Part shown: positions 36,862 to 45,797 of the stretch, piece after piece
Position numbering within the stretch: position 1 is the stretch's first letter
How the letters are laid out: each line of letters opens with the position of its first letter
Assembly (NCBI RefSeq): GCF_014196535.1
Contig: NZ_JACIDU010000013.1
Location: 1-64,000 of the forward strand
Length of the DNA stretch: 64,000 bases
Direction: 5' to 3'
From: Allorhizobium borbori
GTDB taxonomy: Bacteria; Pseudomonadota; Alphaproteobacteria; Rhizobiales; Rhizobiaceae
Program-made: the position numbers and the translations under genes
The notes under the pieces: generated by a model
Databases searched by the model: none
What the model saw: only the letters and a program-made list of their open reading frames with translations
What the model was told of the DNA's origin: nothing

Positions 36862-37596
36862 ATGCTTCAGAGCTACGTTGCCTGCCATGTTCCCCTCCCG
36901 CCTCTGAACCTGAGTTACACGGCGCAAATTCAGACGGGTGCAGGCTCCAAGCAACATTGGGATAACTTCCTGCATGATGATAGCGGCGATAATATCACCG
37001 GAAAGAACCGTTACTTCGGCGAGCACACCGGTCTCTACTGGGTGTGGAAGAACACCCAAGTGGAAGCGGTTGGCTGGTGTCATTATCGGCGTTATTTCTC
37101 TCCGATCCTCTTTCCCGAAAGCCAGTATATGGTGGAGGTGACGCGCGATTCCGCCCAGACGATCCTGAGCGTCGACCCCGCCGGTACTATATTCAACTAT
37201 GAGTTGGCTTTCTCGGACATCATCCTCCCGCGCCATATACAGCTGGGCGGCAGCATTGCCGCGCAATATTGCCGTTTCCACCGGCAGGAAGACTGGCTAG
37301 AGATGATGCGCGCGCTTTACGACTTCTATCCGGACGAGGCGCCGGCCATTCAGAAATTCTTCGATACTCAGGCATCGATTCACCCGGCCTGCCTGTTCAT
37401 GACCAAGCGACCGCATTTCGAAGCTTTTTGCGAATGGCTCTTCCCGTTCCTTTTCCATCTGGAAATGCGCATCGTGCCGAGTGAAGACGACTATCAGTGC
37501 CGCGTCTTCTCATACCAGGCCGAGCGGCTGTTCAACTGGTGGGTGGCATCGCGCGGCTTGCAGGTCGTCTATCGCCCGCATCTGATGATCGCATGA
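36862..37596 (+). CDS. DUF4422-type glycosyltransferase
   Basis: A 244-residue protein. The N-terminus MLQSYVACHVP, then DNITGKNRYFGEHTGLYWVWKNTQVEAVGWCHYRRYF, are hallmarks of DUF4422, found in capsule and LPS glycosyltransferases. I chose ATG 36862, with AAGGAG 6 nt upstream; the longer frame from 36781 overlaps the previous gene and lacks similarity. Last of three + strand genes, converging on the CDP-sugar operon. Confidence 0.72.
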   Translation: MLQSYVACHVPLPPLNLSYTAQIQTGAGSKQHWDNFLHDDSGDNITGKNRYFGEHTGLYWVWKNTQVEAVGWCHYRRYFSPILFPESQYMVEVTRDSAQTILSVDPAGTIFNYELAFSDIILPRHIQLGGSIAAQYCRFHRQEDWLEMMRALYDFYPDEAPAIQKFFDTQASIHPACLFMTKRPHFEAFCEWLFPFLFHLEMRIVPSEDDYQCRVFSYQAERLFNWWVASRGLQVVYRPHLMIA

Positions 37597-37606
37597 GGCC
37601 CCGACC

Positions 37607-38146
37607 TCAGAAAGGGCTGTCGAACCGCGAGAGTGGCAGGAACCCAAGGTCGCGGTCAGACAGAAGCGGCTCACGTACCGGCCATTCGAAACCGAAGCTT
37701 GACCATAATATGCCGCTGTCCTCGGCCGGGGTGTAGACACTAGTGACATTATAAACGGTCATGGCATCTTCGCTTAGCGCCAGAAAGCCATGGGCACAGC
37801 CTTCGGGTATGTAAAGCAGGGTGCCCTTGTCGGCATTGAGCTCGAACGAGACAAACTGGCCGTAGCTGGGTTCACTCCGGCGCAGGTCGACGACGACATC
37901 CAGAATGCGGCCTGCCGCGCAATGGACAAGCTTGGCGTGCTGGGCGGGAGGGGTCTGAAAATGCATTCCGCGCAGAACGCCCTTGCGCGAGAGGGAGTAG
38001 TAGCTTTCGGCGAAGTCTGTGCGCAGGCCGTGTGCCGTGAAAAAATCGGCATGGAACGTCTTCACGAAACGTCCGCGGGTATCGCTACGGACAACCGGGT
38101 CGAGGCGCATCAATCCGGCGATTTCCGTCTTCGAAATCTCAAACAT
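37607..38146 (-). CDS. RmlC-like nucleotide-sugar 3,5-(or 5-)epimerase
   Basis: A 179-residue cupin of the dTDP-4-dehydrorhamnose 3,5-epimerase family: SYYSLSRKGVLRGMHFQ with the catalytic His, VVVDLRRSEPSYGQ, YIPEGCAHGFLAL, and the Tyr region YNVTSVYTPAEDSGI. In this operon the substrate is more likely a CDP-4-keto-3,6-dideoxyhexose, as for AscE in ascarylose synthesis, than dTDP-rhamnose intermediates. It is the last gene of the minus-strand sugar operon and overlaps its upstream neighbour by 8 bp. Confidence 0.82.
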   Translation of the reverse strand: MFEISKTEIAGLMRLDPVVRSDTRGRFVKTFHADFFTAHGLRTDFAESYYSLSRKGVLRGMHFQTPPAQHAKLVHCAAGRILDVVVDLRRSEPSYGQFVSFELNADKGTLLYIPEGCAHGFLALSEDAMTVYNVTSVYTPAEDSGILWSSFGFEWPVREPLLSDRDLGFLPLSRFDSPF

Positions 38147-39038
38147 TGTCGGTTCTCTTCAACGTCAATGCCAGACCGTCCCGCAGCGTGATCGCTGCGT
38201 GCCAGTCCGGCAAAACCGGCCCGGTCCACGGTGACATCACTTCGCGGGCGCGGTAGGGGCGGGCACCCCAGTTGATTTGTGGCTGACGACCGAAGACATC
38301 GCTGAAGAGCGCCACGAAATCGCGCAGGCTCAGCCGTTCCGGCCCCGGCAGGGCATAGCTGCGGCCCTCACCGGCCGCAAGCCGCTGCACTTCGCGGGCA
38401 GCCTGTTCGAAACCCGCCGTGACGTCGTCGATATAGAGCGGGCAGATGATCTGGTCTCCGCCCGACATGTCGAAAAGCTCGCCGGAGGCAGAAATTTTCT
38501 GCAGGAGGCTGATTAGCTTGGGGCGAGGATCATCCGGACCGAATGTGTCGTACAGTTTCAGCGTTACGGTCTTCAGTCCGTGGGCTGAGCGGTAATAGTC
38601 CATGATGGGCTGGAATGCAGCCTTCGTCGCGGCATAGAGGCAGACTGGTTCGGCCACGGCGTCGGAAAGGCTTTCCCAGGATGTGCCGGTATTCACCAGT
38701 TGGTTTACACCCGTGCGCGCCATCGCATCAACCAATTGCGTGGCAAAGTGCAAGTTCGTGCTGATTAGGCTCTCGATATCGGACGGCTTGTGCTCGGCGA
38801 TGAACCGCGAGGCCAAGTGAAACACCGTTTCCGGACAGATACCGGCCAGAATATCGGCGAGACCGTCCGCCGTTCCGTCATGGATGTGGCAGGCCACGCC
38901 CATGTCGGTCAGGAAGCCGATCTCGGATTCCGGGCGCACGATGGCGGCGACGGTTTCACCCCGTTGCCGAAGCCGTCGGGCGAGGTTACGCCCGATGAAA
39001 CCGGTTGCGCCGGTAATGAGAACGCCGCTTCTTTCCAT
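38139..39038 (-). CDS. NAD(P)-dependent nucleotide-sugar reductase/epimerase (extended SDR)
   Basis: A 299-residue extended SDR. GATGFIG is the dinucleotide-binding loop near residues 10-16, and the catalytic YAATK follows NTGTSWESL. Together with rfbF-G-H it would act as the terminal 4-keto reductase making a CDP-3,6-dideoxyhexose (abequose, paratose or ascarylose type). The stereochemistry cannot be read from the sequence. One bp separates it from rfbH. Confidence 0.78.
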   Translation of the reverse strand: MERSGVLITGATGFIGRNLARRLRQRGETVAAIVRPESEIGFLTDMGVACHIHDGTADGLADILAGICPETVFHLASRFIAEHKPSDIESLISTNLHFATQLVDAMARTGVNQLVNTGTSWESLSDAVAEPVCLYAATKAAFQPIMDYYRSAHGLKTVTLKLYDTFGPDDPRPKLISLLQKISASGELFDMSGGDQIICPLYIDDVTAGFEQAAREVQRLAAGEGRSYALPGPERLSLRDFVALFSDVFGRQPQINWGARPYRAREVMSPWTGPVLPDWHAAITLRDGLALTLKRTDNV

Positions 39039-39039
39039 G

Positions 39040-40401
39040 TCAGAATTTCGCGAAGAATGCGGCGAAGCGGTCTGCGACGAAATCGAAATGGCCTTCGTTC
39101 AGTCCGGGATACAGGCCGATCCAGAAGGTACGTTCCGTTACGATGTCCGAGTTGGTCAGGTCGCCCGCCACGCGGTAATTGTAATTCTTCATGTAGGGCT
39201 GGCGAATGATGTTACCGCCGAACAGCAGGCGCGTGCCGATCTTGTGACCGTTCAGCTCGGCCAGCAGATCTTCGCGGCTGAAAGGCAGTCCCTCGCGCAG
39301 CGTGATCGGGAAACCGAACCATGAGGGATCGCTACCCGGTGTTGCCCTGGGGAGGATCATGCGGTCCTCGAAGCGGGAAAGCCGTTCGGTCAGGGCAGCG
39401 AAGTTGTGCTTACGGGCGGCGATGAAGCCTTCCACCCGGTCGAGCTGAGCTACGCCTACAGCGGCCTGCATGTCGGTGATCTTCAGATTGTAGCCGGCGT
39501 GGCTGTAAATGTACTTGTGGTCGTAACCTTCCGGCAAATCTCCCAGCTTCCATTTGTAACGCTTGCGGCAGGTGTTGTCCTGGCCCGGGTCGCACCAGCA
39601 GTCCCGGCCCCAGTCACGCATGGATTCCGCAACACGCCGCAAGAAGGAATTGCGGGTGAAGACCGCGCCGCCTTCGCCCATGGTAATGTGATGCGCCGGA
39701 TAGAAGCTCAGGGTGGAGATGTCGCCGAACGAACCTACCAGTTTGCCGTCATAGGTGGTGCCGAGCGCATCGCAGCAGTCTTCAACGACCCAGAGGTCAT
39801 GGGCCTTGGCAACGCGCATCACCTCCTTCAGGTTAAAGGCATTGCCCAGCGTATGGGCGAGCATAATGGCACGGGTCTTCGGTGTAATCGCCGCTTCGAT
39901 GTCCTCGGCCTTGATGTTGTAGGTCGGGATATCGATGTCGAGGAAGACAGGCACGAGGCCGTATTGCAGCAACGGGTTGATGGTCGTGGGGAAGCCGGCG
40001 GCCACCGAGATCACCTCGTCACCCGGCTTGAGCGCCCGCGGTCCCAAGGTCGGCGAGGTGAGGGACGACAGGGCCACCAGATTGGCAGACGAGCCGGAAT
40101 TCACGGTCAGCACATGATGGACGCCAAGGAACTTTGACAGCTTCTTCTCGAATTCGCGATTGAAACGGCCCGTCGTTAGCCAGAAATCCAGAGCGGAATC
40201 GACCAGAAGTTCCATCTCGGAGGCACCATAGACCTTGCCGGATGGTGGAATGACGCTTTCGTCGGGAACGAAGGCGGCCGGCGCGTGGGCGACCTCCGCA
40301 TAACGGCGCGTCATGGCGAGGATCGCGTCGCGAAGGCGTGCCGGATCTGCCTCCTTCAGGAATGTTTCGACCGGGTCCGCTTCGATCGTCATGAAAGACA
40401 T
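39040..40401 (-). CDS. rfbH: CDP-4-keto-6-deoxy-D-glucose 3-dehydrase (E1, RfbH)
   Basis: A 453-residue PMP-dependent enzyme of the DegT fold that removes the C3 hydroxyl. Diagnostic features are the active-site His replacing the usual Lys in [18 protein letters not shown] and the cysteine cluster [11 protein letters not shown], ligands of the [2Fe-2S] centre of E1-type dehydrases. The N-terminal [17 protein letters not shown] and [11 protein letters not shown] fit the family. It needs an electron-donating E3 reductase, not found in this window. Overlaps rfbG by 13 bp. Confidence 0.92.
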   Translation of the reverse strand: MSFMTIEADPVETFLKEADPARLRDAILAMTRRYAEVAHAPAAFVPDESVIPPSGKVYGASEMELLVDSALDFWLTTGRFNREFEKKLSKFLGVHHVLTVNSGSSANLVALSSLTSPTLGPRALKPGDEVISVAAGFPTTINPLLQYGLVPVFLDIDIPTYNIKAEDIEAAITPKTRAIMLAHTLGNAFNLKEVMRVAKAHDLWVVEDCCDALGTTYDGKLVGSFGDISTLSFYPAHHITMGEGGAVFTRNSFLRRVAESMRDWGRDCWCDPGQDNTCRKRYKWKLGDLPEGYDHKYIYSHAGYNLKITDMQAAVGVAQLDRVEGFIAARKHNFAALTERLSRFEDRMILPRATPGSDPSWFGFPITLREGLPFSREDLLAELNGHKIGTRLLFGGNIIRQPYMKNYNYRVAGDLTNSDIVTERTFWIGLYPGLNEGHFDFVADRFAAFFAKF

Positions 40402-41516
40402 TTAACCATCCTGTTTTCGAGTGAGACCGGAGCGGCCTGGGCATTGGTGTAGGTGGCGATCTGCGCCATCGTCACGGCGCGCATGTCCTCGCCGGCCTGA
40501 TAGGCCCGATACCAGGCGACGATGTTGCCGAGCGCGGCATCGAGATCCCAGCGCGGCGTCCAGCCGAGATGTATGCGTGCCTTGGAGCAATCCAGTTTCA
40601 GAAGACTGGCCTCGTGCGGCTGGCTGTTGTTTTCCAGGCAAACCGGCCCTTCTGTCAGGCCCCAGAGATCGCACAGCCGGTTGGCGACCGACACGACCGG
40701 TGCATGATCGTCGTCGCCGGGGCCGAAATTCCAGGCGCCGGCTCGGTCGGCTTTTCCCTCTGCCATGTCCTGCACCAGCATCAGATAGCCGCGCAACGGT
40801 TCCAGCACATGCTGCCAGGGGCGCACCGAACCGGGCCTGCGCAGGAGGGGGCGTCGGCCTTCCATCAGCGCGGCCATGATGTCAGGTACCAGCCGGTCCC
40901 GCGCCCAGTCGCCGCCGCCAATGACATTGCCGGCGCGCGCCGAGGCGATGGCCACCTGCCGCTCGTGCCCCGGCTTCATCAGGAAGGAACGGCGATAGGC
41001 CGACACCACGAGTTCCGTGCAGCCCTTGCTGCTGCTGTAGGGGTCGTAACCGCCCATAGGGTCATCCTCGCGATAACCCCAGATCCACTCGCGGTTCTCG
41101 TAGCATTTGTCGGTGGTGATCACCACGACCGACTTTACGCTCGGCGTCGCACGAACGGCTTCCAGAAGATGAACCGTGCCCATGACATTGGTGGCATAGG
41201 TTTCAACCGGATCTTCGTAGGAGCGCAGCACAAGGGGCTGTGCCGCCATGTGGATCACGACTTCTGCCTGGCTGCTTGCAAGAGCCCTTCTCAGGTGTTC
41301 CGCATCGCGGATATCGCCGATCGTATGATGGCAAAGCTCTGCCGCGCCGGTCGTGTCGAAAAGGGTCTGGTCCCCTTCGGGCGGGAGAGCATAGCCGAAG
41401 ACCTCTGCGCCAAGACTCGAAAGCCAGAGTGTCATCCAGCTTCCCTTGAACCCGGTGTGACCGGTCAGAAAAACCCGACGCCCCTGCCAGAAAGCATCTG
41501 TCACCACTTGACCCAC
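40389..41516 (-). CDS. rfbG: CDP-glucose 4,6-dehydratase (RfbG)
   Basis: A 375-residue extended SDR. The NAD-binding motif is TGHTGFKG near 18-25, [14 protein letters not shown] is typical of CDP-glucose dehydratase, and the catalytic motif is YSSSK. It converts CDP-D-glucose to CDP-4-keto-6-deoxy-D-glucose, the substrate of RfbH. GTG start; overlaps rfbF by 16 bp. Confidence 0.93.
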   Translation of the reverse strand: MGQVVTDAFWQGRRVFLTGHTGFKGSWMTLWLSSLGAEVFGYALPPEGDQTLFDTTGAAELCHHTIGDIRDAEHLRRALASSQAEVVIHMAAQPLVLRSYEDPVETYATNVMGTVHLLEAVRATPSVKSVVVITTDKCYENREWIWGYREDDPMGGYDPYSSSKGCTELVVSAYRRSFLMKPGHERQVAIASARAGNVIGGGDWARDRLVPDIMAALMEGRRPLLRRPGSVRPWQHVLEPLRGYLMLVQDMAEGKADRAGAWNFGPGDDDHAPVVSVANRLCDLWGLTEGPVCLENNSQPHEASLLKLDCSKARIHLGWTPRWDLDAALGNIVAWYRAYQAGEDMRAVTMAQIATYTNAQAAPVSLENRMVKCLS

Positions 41517-42268
41517 GGAGCCTCCTTGTTGGCCAGAAGGCCATCCAGCGCATTGCGGTCCCGCAACGTATCCATCGCGTGCCAGAACCCGTCGTGGCGA
41601 TAGGCCTGAAGTTCGTTCGCCTCGACAAGCCGCTGCATCGGCTCCTGTTCCCAGATCGTCGCGGGACCGTCGATCAATGGTAGTACCTTCGGCGAAAGAA
41701 CGAAGAAGCCACCGTTGATAAGGCCGCCATCGCCGCGCGGTTTCTCCTGGAAACCGACGACCGCATTCCCGTTCATTTCCATCGCACCGAAGCGGCCCTG
41801 CGGCAGAACGGCGGTGACCGTTGCAAGTTTTCCGTGCGCCTTGTGGAAGCGCAGGAGATCAGTGATATCGACGTCGCTGACGCCGTCGCCATAGGTGAAG
41901 CAGAAATCTTCATCGTCGAGATATTTGCCGATGGCACGCAGACGCCCGCCAGTCATGCTGTCCACACCGGTATCGGCGAGCGTTACCTTCCACGGTTCGC
42001 ATGTGCCCTGATGCAGGGTCATGCCGTTATTGCTGAGGTCTAGCGTCACGTCATGGTTGTGCAGGAAGTAGTTGGCGAAGTATTCCTTGATCACGTAGCC
42101 CTTGTAGCCGAGGCAGACGATGAAATCCGTCAGCCCGTGATGGGCGTAGATTTTCATGATGTGCCAGAGGATCGGATGCCCACCGATCTCGACCATGGGC
42201 TTGGGCCGGGTTTGGGTCTCTTCGCTCAGGCGGCTTCCGAGGCCCCCGGCCAGTATGACGACCTTCAT
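41501..42268 (-). CDS. rfbF: Glucose-1-phosphate cytidylyltransferase (RfbF)
   Basis: A 255-residue nucleotidyltransferase with signature VILAGGLGSRLSEETQTRPKPMVEIGG, then GYKGYVIKEYFANYF and FCFTYGDGVSDVDI (metal-binding Asp). It makes CDP-glucose from CTP and glucose-1-phosphate, the first step of the pathway. A strong AAGGAGATAT ribosome site precedes the ATG, consistent with the first gene of the operon. Confidence 0.94.
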   Translation of the reverse strand: MKVVILAGGLGSRLSEETQTRPKPMVEIGGHPILWHIMKIYAHHGLTDFIVCLGYKGYVIKEYFANYFLHNHDVTLDLSNNGMTLHQGTCEPWKVTLADTGVDSMTGGRLRAIGKYLDDEDFCFTYGDGVSDVDITDLLRFHKAHGKLATVTAVLPQGRFGAMEMNGNAVVGFQEKPRGDGGLINGGFFVLSPKVLPLIDGPATIWEQEPMQRLVEANELQAYRHDGFWHAMDTLRDRNALDGLLANKEAPWVKW

Positions 42269-42362
42269 GTAATATCTCCTTCGCCTCCGGCACTTGCAGC
42301 AACCGGCTTTTTATCGTCAGTTTTCCGTGCTTCCGGCTGGTTAAAGCGACGATCAGACCGTC

Positions 42363-44315
42363 TTATGCGGTCCTGTCCGGCGCGAACGGTTGTTCACGGG
42401 GAGGCAGCGCAGGTACATCGATCACGTCCGGCGGCAGACCTGCCCGGGCGCGTTCGTAGATCAACTCGTAACCCTTTTCGAGATGGCGGGTGAAGCGTTC
42501 GGTATCGAAGAGGGGCTTGAGGAAGCGGTTTTCCTCGAGACGCTTATGGTAGGGCTTCAGCTTTTCCGGGTTGGCGGCGAAGTCCAGTGCCATGGCCTTG
42601 TAGGCTTCTACGTCTTCGGCAATCAGGTCCGGCACACCGAGATTGGACAGGAGGCTTTCGCTTACGCGCGAAGCGAAGTTCGTTCCCTTGACCGTCAGCA
42701 CCGGCAGGCCGGCCCACAACTGTTCCGAGGTCGTCGTGTGGCCGTTCACCGGGTAGGTGTCGAGGCCGAGATCGGCGGCAGGAATACGGTTGAGGTGGTC
42801 CTTGAACGCGACCATGCCCATGAAGAAGATCCGTTTCGGTGAAATGCCGAGTTTTTCGAACCGGCGGATAATGTTGGCGCGGCTTTCCGGGTTGTTGTGC
42901 ATGATCCACAGCACGCTGTTCGGCGCGCGCTTGAGAATGTCCGCCCAGATGGTGGTCATCTGGATCGTAATCTTGCGGTTCGTATTGAAGGACGCAAAGA
43001 CGAATGCATCCTCCGGCAAGCCCAGTTCCGAACGCGGCGTCGGCACAGCAAGCGGACGATTGCTCGGGTCATTCGGCTGGTAGCATTCAGGCAGTCGGCA
43101 GAATTTTTCATCGTACCACGGCTGCGAGCTGTCGCGCAGGACCCATGGGTCGCCAATGATGTAGTCGAGGTCGATGCCCACCGTGCTGCCGGGAAAGCCC
43201 AGCCAGGCCACATGCACCGGCGCTGCGGCCTGATTGAAGATTTCGTGCCGGTTGTTGACCGTGTAACCCTTGAGGTCGATCAGGAGATCGATCTCATGCT
43301 TGCGGATTTCCTCGACGGCAGCCTCGGTCGACATGGTGCGGATGGTGACCACCTCACCCCATTTGCTGCGGTCGGCCTTGTTGTGGTCCAGAAACTGCTG
43401 AGGCGTGTTGCAGAAGAGGGTGATTTCGAATCGGCTGCGGTCGTGCTGCTCGAAGACGCCGCGCAGAAGCTTCATGGTGGCGTGCTGGTCCCAGAGGTCA
43501 CCGGAGACATAGCCAATGCGGATCTTGTCTCCCCAGCGATGAGGCATGGCCCGTCGCTCGTCACGCCTGTTCTGCTCATAGACGCCGGTGCTGAGATGGG
43601 CGAGGCGATTGATTTTCTCGTTACCGCACCAGTGAAGATTGAAGAAGGGCTGGTCGAACTCGAAGACGCCCAGTTCGTCTTTCTCGATGATTTCATCGAT
43701 GAACGGTTGATGGCGTTCGATCACATCGTATTTCGAATGTTCGCGGCAGATCGTCAGATAGAGAAGCCGCACGGCATTGTTGCGCGGAATTTTCTGCAGA
43801 ATCCGGCGCGTTGCCTCCAGATGTTCGCGGCTGTCGGGCTGCCAGTCGCCATAGATCAGGCGCGCGGCCATGAGCAGGTGTTCTGAGTTGTCACTGCCCG
43901 CCAGCACCTGCTTGAAGGGAGCGGCCAGCGGCAGATCCCCGTGGCGCACCAGAAGGGTTGCCATGATATAGGCGATGTCCGGATCGCGGCGCGCCTGGGA
44001 AACCAGCCTGTTGCCAAGCGCCAGAGCAAGCTTGTCGTTTCCGCTTTCAAAGTGAAGGCGAAACGCCTCTGTCAGATAATCCGTATTCTTGGAGGTCGAC
44101 TTCTCATAGGCGATTTGATACGCCGACGCCGCTTCCGATTTCAGATTGAGCTGCTCCAGATTGCGTGCGAGCAGCGCGTATGTGCGGGCATCCGTGTTGG
44201 GGTTGAGCATCTTGTTGAGACAACTCATGCTCTCGATGTAGCGTCCTGCCTTGAAGTCTTTCGACGCCGCTGCGTAGGAAATTTCGTTGTTCAAGGTCTG
44301 TTCCACCACGTTCAC
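42363..44315 (-). CDS. TPR-containing O-GlcNAc transferase-like (GT41) protein
   Basis: A 650-residue protein. Residues 1-230 are helical repeats of TPR type. The C-terminal part is a SPINDLY/OGT-like GT-B domain: RIGYVSGDLWDQHATMKL, IDLLIDLKGYT, AAPVHVAWLGFPGSTVGIDLDYIIGD, FVFASFNTNRKITIQMTTIWADIL, DLGLDTYPVNGHTTTSEQLWAGLPVLTVKG. Such enzymes add sugars to Ser/Thr of proteins, and homologues modify flagellins in other bacteria. It lies between the CDP-sugar operon and the first flagellin gene. GTG start with a weak ribosome site; the true start may be further in. Confidence 0.85.
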   Translation of the reverse strand: MNVVEQTLNNEISYAAASKDFKAGRYIESMSCLNKMLNPNTDARTYALLARNLEQLNLKSEAASAYQIAYEKSTSKNTDYLTEAFRLHFESGNDKLALALGNRLVSQARRDPDIAYIMATLLVRHGDLPLAAPFKQVLAGSDNSEHLLMAARLIYGDWQPDSREHLEATRRILQKIPRNNAVRLLYLTICREHSKYDVIERHQPFIDEIIEKDELGVFEFDQPFFNLHWCGNEKINRLAHLSTGVYEQNRRDERRAMPHRWGDKIRIGYVSGDLWDQHATMKLLRGVFEQHDRSRFEITLFCNTPQQFLDHNKADRSKWGEVVTIRTMSTEAAVEEIRKHEIDLLIDLKGYTVNNRHEIFNQAAAPVHVAWLGFPGSTVGIDLDYIIGDPWVLRDSSQPWYDEKFCRLPECYQPNDPSNRPLAVPTPRSELGLPEDAFVFASFNTNRKITIQMTTIWADILKRAPNSVLWIMHNNPESRANIIRRFEKLGISPKRIFFMGMVAFKDHLNRIPAADLGLDTYPVNGHTTTSEQLWAGLPVLTVKGTNFASRVSESLLSNLGVPDLIAEDVEAYKAMALDFAANPEKLKPYHKRLEENRFLKPLFDTERFTRHLEKGYELIYERARAGLPPDVIDVPALPPREQPFAPDRTA

Positions 44316-44636
44316 CTGTTCGCAATTCGTCTTTGGAAGCGATTTCGCTTTCCCAGCATGGCATTCGAACCTTGCTTGAAGCCGGTGTGCAGGGCTGGTG
44401 GAGGTGCCGGTCGACCGTTACCGTTTGTTAAGTATAGAAACCTCTCGGGTTCCGCCGGAGGAGCGTTTTAAGGTGTTGGCAAGTTTTGGCTGCGAGTGTG
44501 ATCCTCACATGACGGGTTTGGTTTCCTCAAGAGTTCAAAGGAACCGAGTGGCATGAAGCCGTACTGTCATCGCCGGTAAACAGTTTTAAGTCCGGTATGT
44601 CCTCAATCAGTCACGCGTTTTTCAGGGGACAATCCA
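44316..44636. other. Divergent region between the GT41 gene and flagellin 1
   Basis: A 321-bp region with no gene. It must hold the promoters of both flanking genes. The flagellin leader motif is at 44573-44602. A GGCAAGTTTT at about 44478 resembles the left part of the class II element, but no TA follows at the right distance. Confidence 0.5.
44573..44602 (+). promoter_or_regulatory. Flagellin leader motif (copy 1)
   Basis: CCGG, a 14-nt spacer, TCCGG then TATGTCC, 35 nt before the start codon. It is the divergent copy of a motif found in all five flagellin leaders (CCGG-N6/8-YYGG-NATGTCCC); the spacer here is longer. Confidence 0.5.
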
Positions 44637-45515
44637 ATGACGAGCATCAACACCAATTCTTCCGCAATGGCTGCACTCCAGACGCTGCGCAACGTGAACA
44701 ACAACCTGGAAACCACGCAGGGTCGCGTGTCTTCCGGTTACAAGGTTGGTTCTGCTTCCGACAACGCAGCTTACTGGTCGATCGCAACGACCATGCGCTC
44801 CGACAACGGCGCCATCGGCGCTGCATCTGACGCTCTCGGGATTGGCGCCGCCAAGGTCGATGTCGCCTACGCAGCCGTCGAAAGCGCCATCGACGTCGTC
44901 AACGAAATCAAGACCAAGCTGGTTTCGCTGAACGAATCCACCGTCGACGACGACAAGGTCTGGGACGAAGTCAAGCAGCTTCAGGCTCAGCTCGTTTCGA
45001 TCGCCAATGCCGCTTCGTTCAACGGCGAAAACTGGATGCTGGGTGCAACGGGCACCAACTCGGTCGTGACCGGCTTCGTCCGTACCTCCGGCAGCGGCGT
45101 CACCGTCACGTCGGAAACGATCACCACCGGCTCCTTCGCCCTGTTCGGCAAGAACGCTTCCACCGGCATGGCCGACACGGCCTCGGGCGTTCTTAAGGAC
45201 ATTGCTGCCTTCACGTCGGCTTCGCTGGCTTCTGGCGCTGTCGCTGCCTCGCTCAGCACGGTTGAAACGGCCCTGAAGGCCCTGACCACCGGCGGTTCGG
45301 TCCTCGGTTCCGTTTCCAAGCGCATCGATCTGCAGACGGAATTCGCGTCGAAGATTTCCGACGCCATCGAATCCGGTGTCAGCAAGCTCGTCGATGCCGA
45401 CATGGAAGAAGAGTCTGCCCGCTTGTCTGCCCTGCAGACCCAGCAGCAGCTCGCGATCCAGTCCCTCTCGATCGCCAACTCTTCTTCGCAGAACGTTCTG
45501 TCGCTCTTCCGCTAA
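44637..45515 (+). CDS. fla: Flagellin 1
   Basis: A 292-residue flagellin. The conserved N-terminal D0/D1 is MTSINTNSSAMAALQTLRNVN with GRVSSGYKVGSASDNAAYWSIATTMRSD. The centre is Ser/Thr-rich (about 140-200), and the C-terminus is SALQTQQQLAIQSLSIANSSSQNVLSLFR. It is short, as in rhizobial flagellins, which form complex filaments. Very close in sequence to flagellins 2 and 3, which lie on the opposite strand. AGGGGA ribosome site. Confidence 0.95.
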   Translation: MTSINTNSSAMAALQTLRNVNNNLETTQGRVSSGYKVGSASDNAAYWSIATTMRSDNGAIGAASDALGIGAAKVDVAYAAVESAIDVVNEIKTKLVSLNESTVDDDKVWDEVKQLQAQLVSIANAASFNGENWMLGATGTNSVVTGFVRTSGSGVTVTSETITTGSFALFGKNASTGMADTASGVLKDIAAFTSASLASGAVAASLSTVETALKALTTGGSVLGSVSKRIDLQTEFASKISDAIESGVSKLVDADMEEESARLSALQTQQQLAIQSLSIANSSSQNVLSLFR

Positions 45516-45553
45516 GAAGTGTTCAGCCTCGATTGATCGAGGTTTGCAACATC

Positions 45554-45583
45554 GGCCGCTCCGGATTTCCGGGGCGGCCTTTT
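45554..45583 (+). terminator. Terminator of flagellin 1
   Basis: An 11-bp GC stem (45554-45564 with 45569-45579, one G-T pair) is followed by TTTT, 38 bp after the stop. Confidence 0.85.
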
Positions 45584-45743
45584 GCATTTGATCTGGAAAT
45601 TTTATCTTGTGGGTTGAGCCTGCGGAGCAGGCCGTTCGGGATGCGGCTTCTCGCCCGTCCGTCGTGCGCGCAGACGATAGCGATGGATAGAAATGGCAGG
45701 GAAGGTCTGCCAAGTGGAAGTGCATTCGAAATAGAAAACGCAA

Positions 45744-45773
45744 AAAGCCGACGGATTCGTATCCGCCGGCTTT
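45744..45773 (-). terminator. Terminator of flagellin 2
   Basis: A 13-bp stem with a 4-nt loop, followed on the minus strand by a T-rich stretch, 24 bp after the flagellin 2 stop. It faces the flagellin 1 terminator. Confidence 0.85.
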
Positions 45774-45797
45774 GTCTGAGGCTCGATAGTATGGCGA

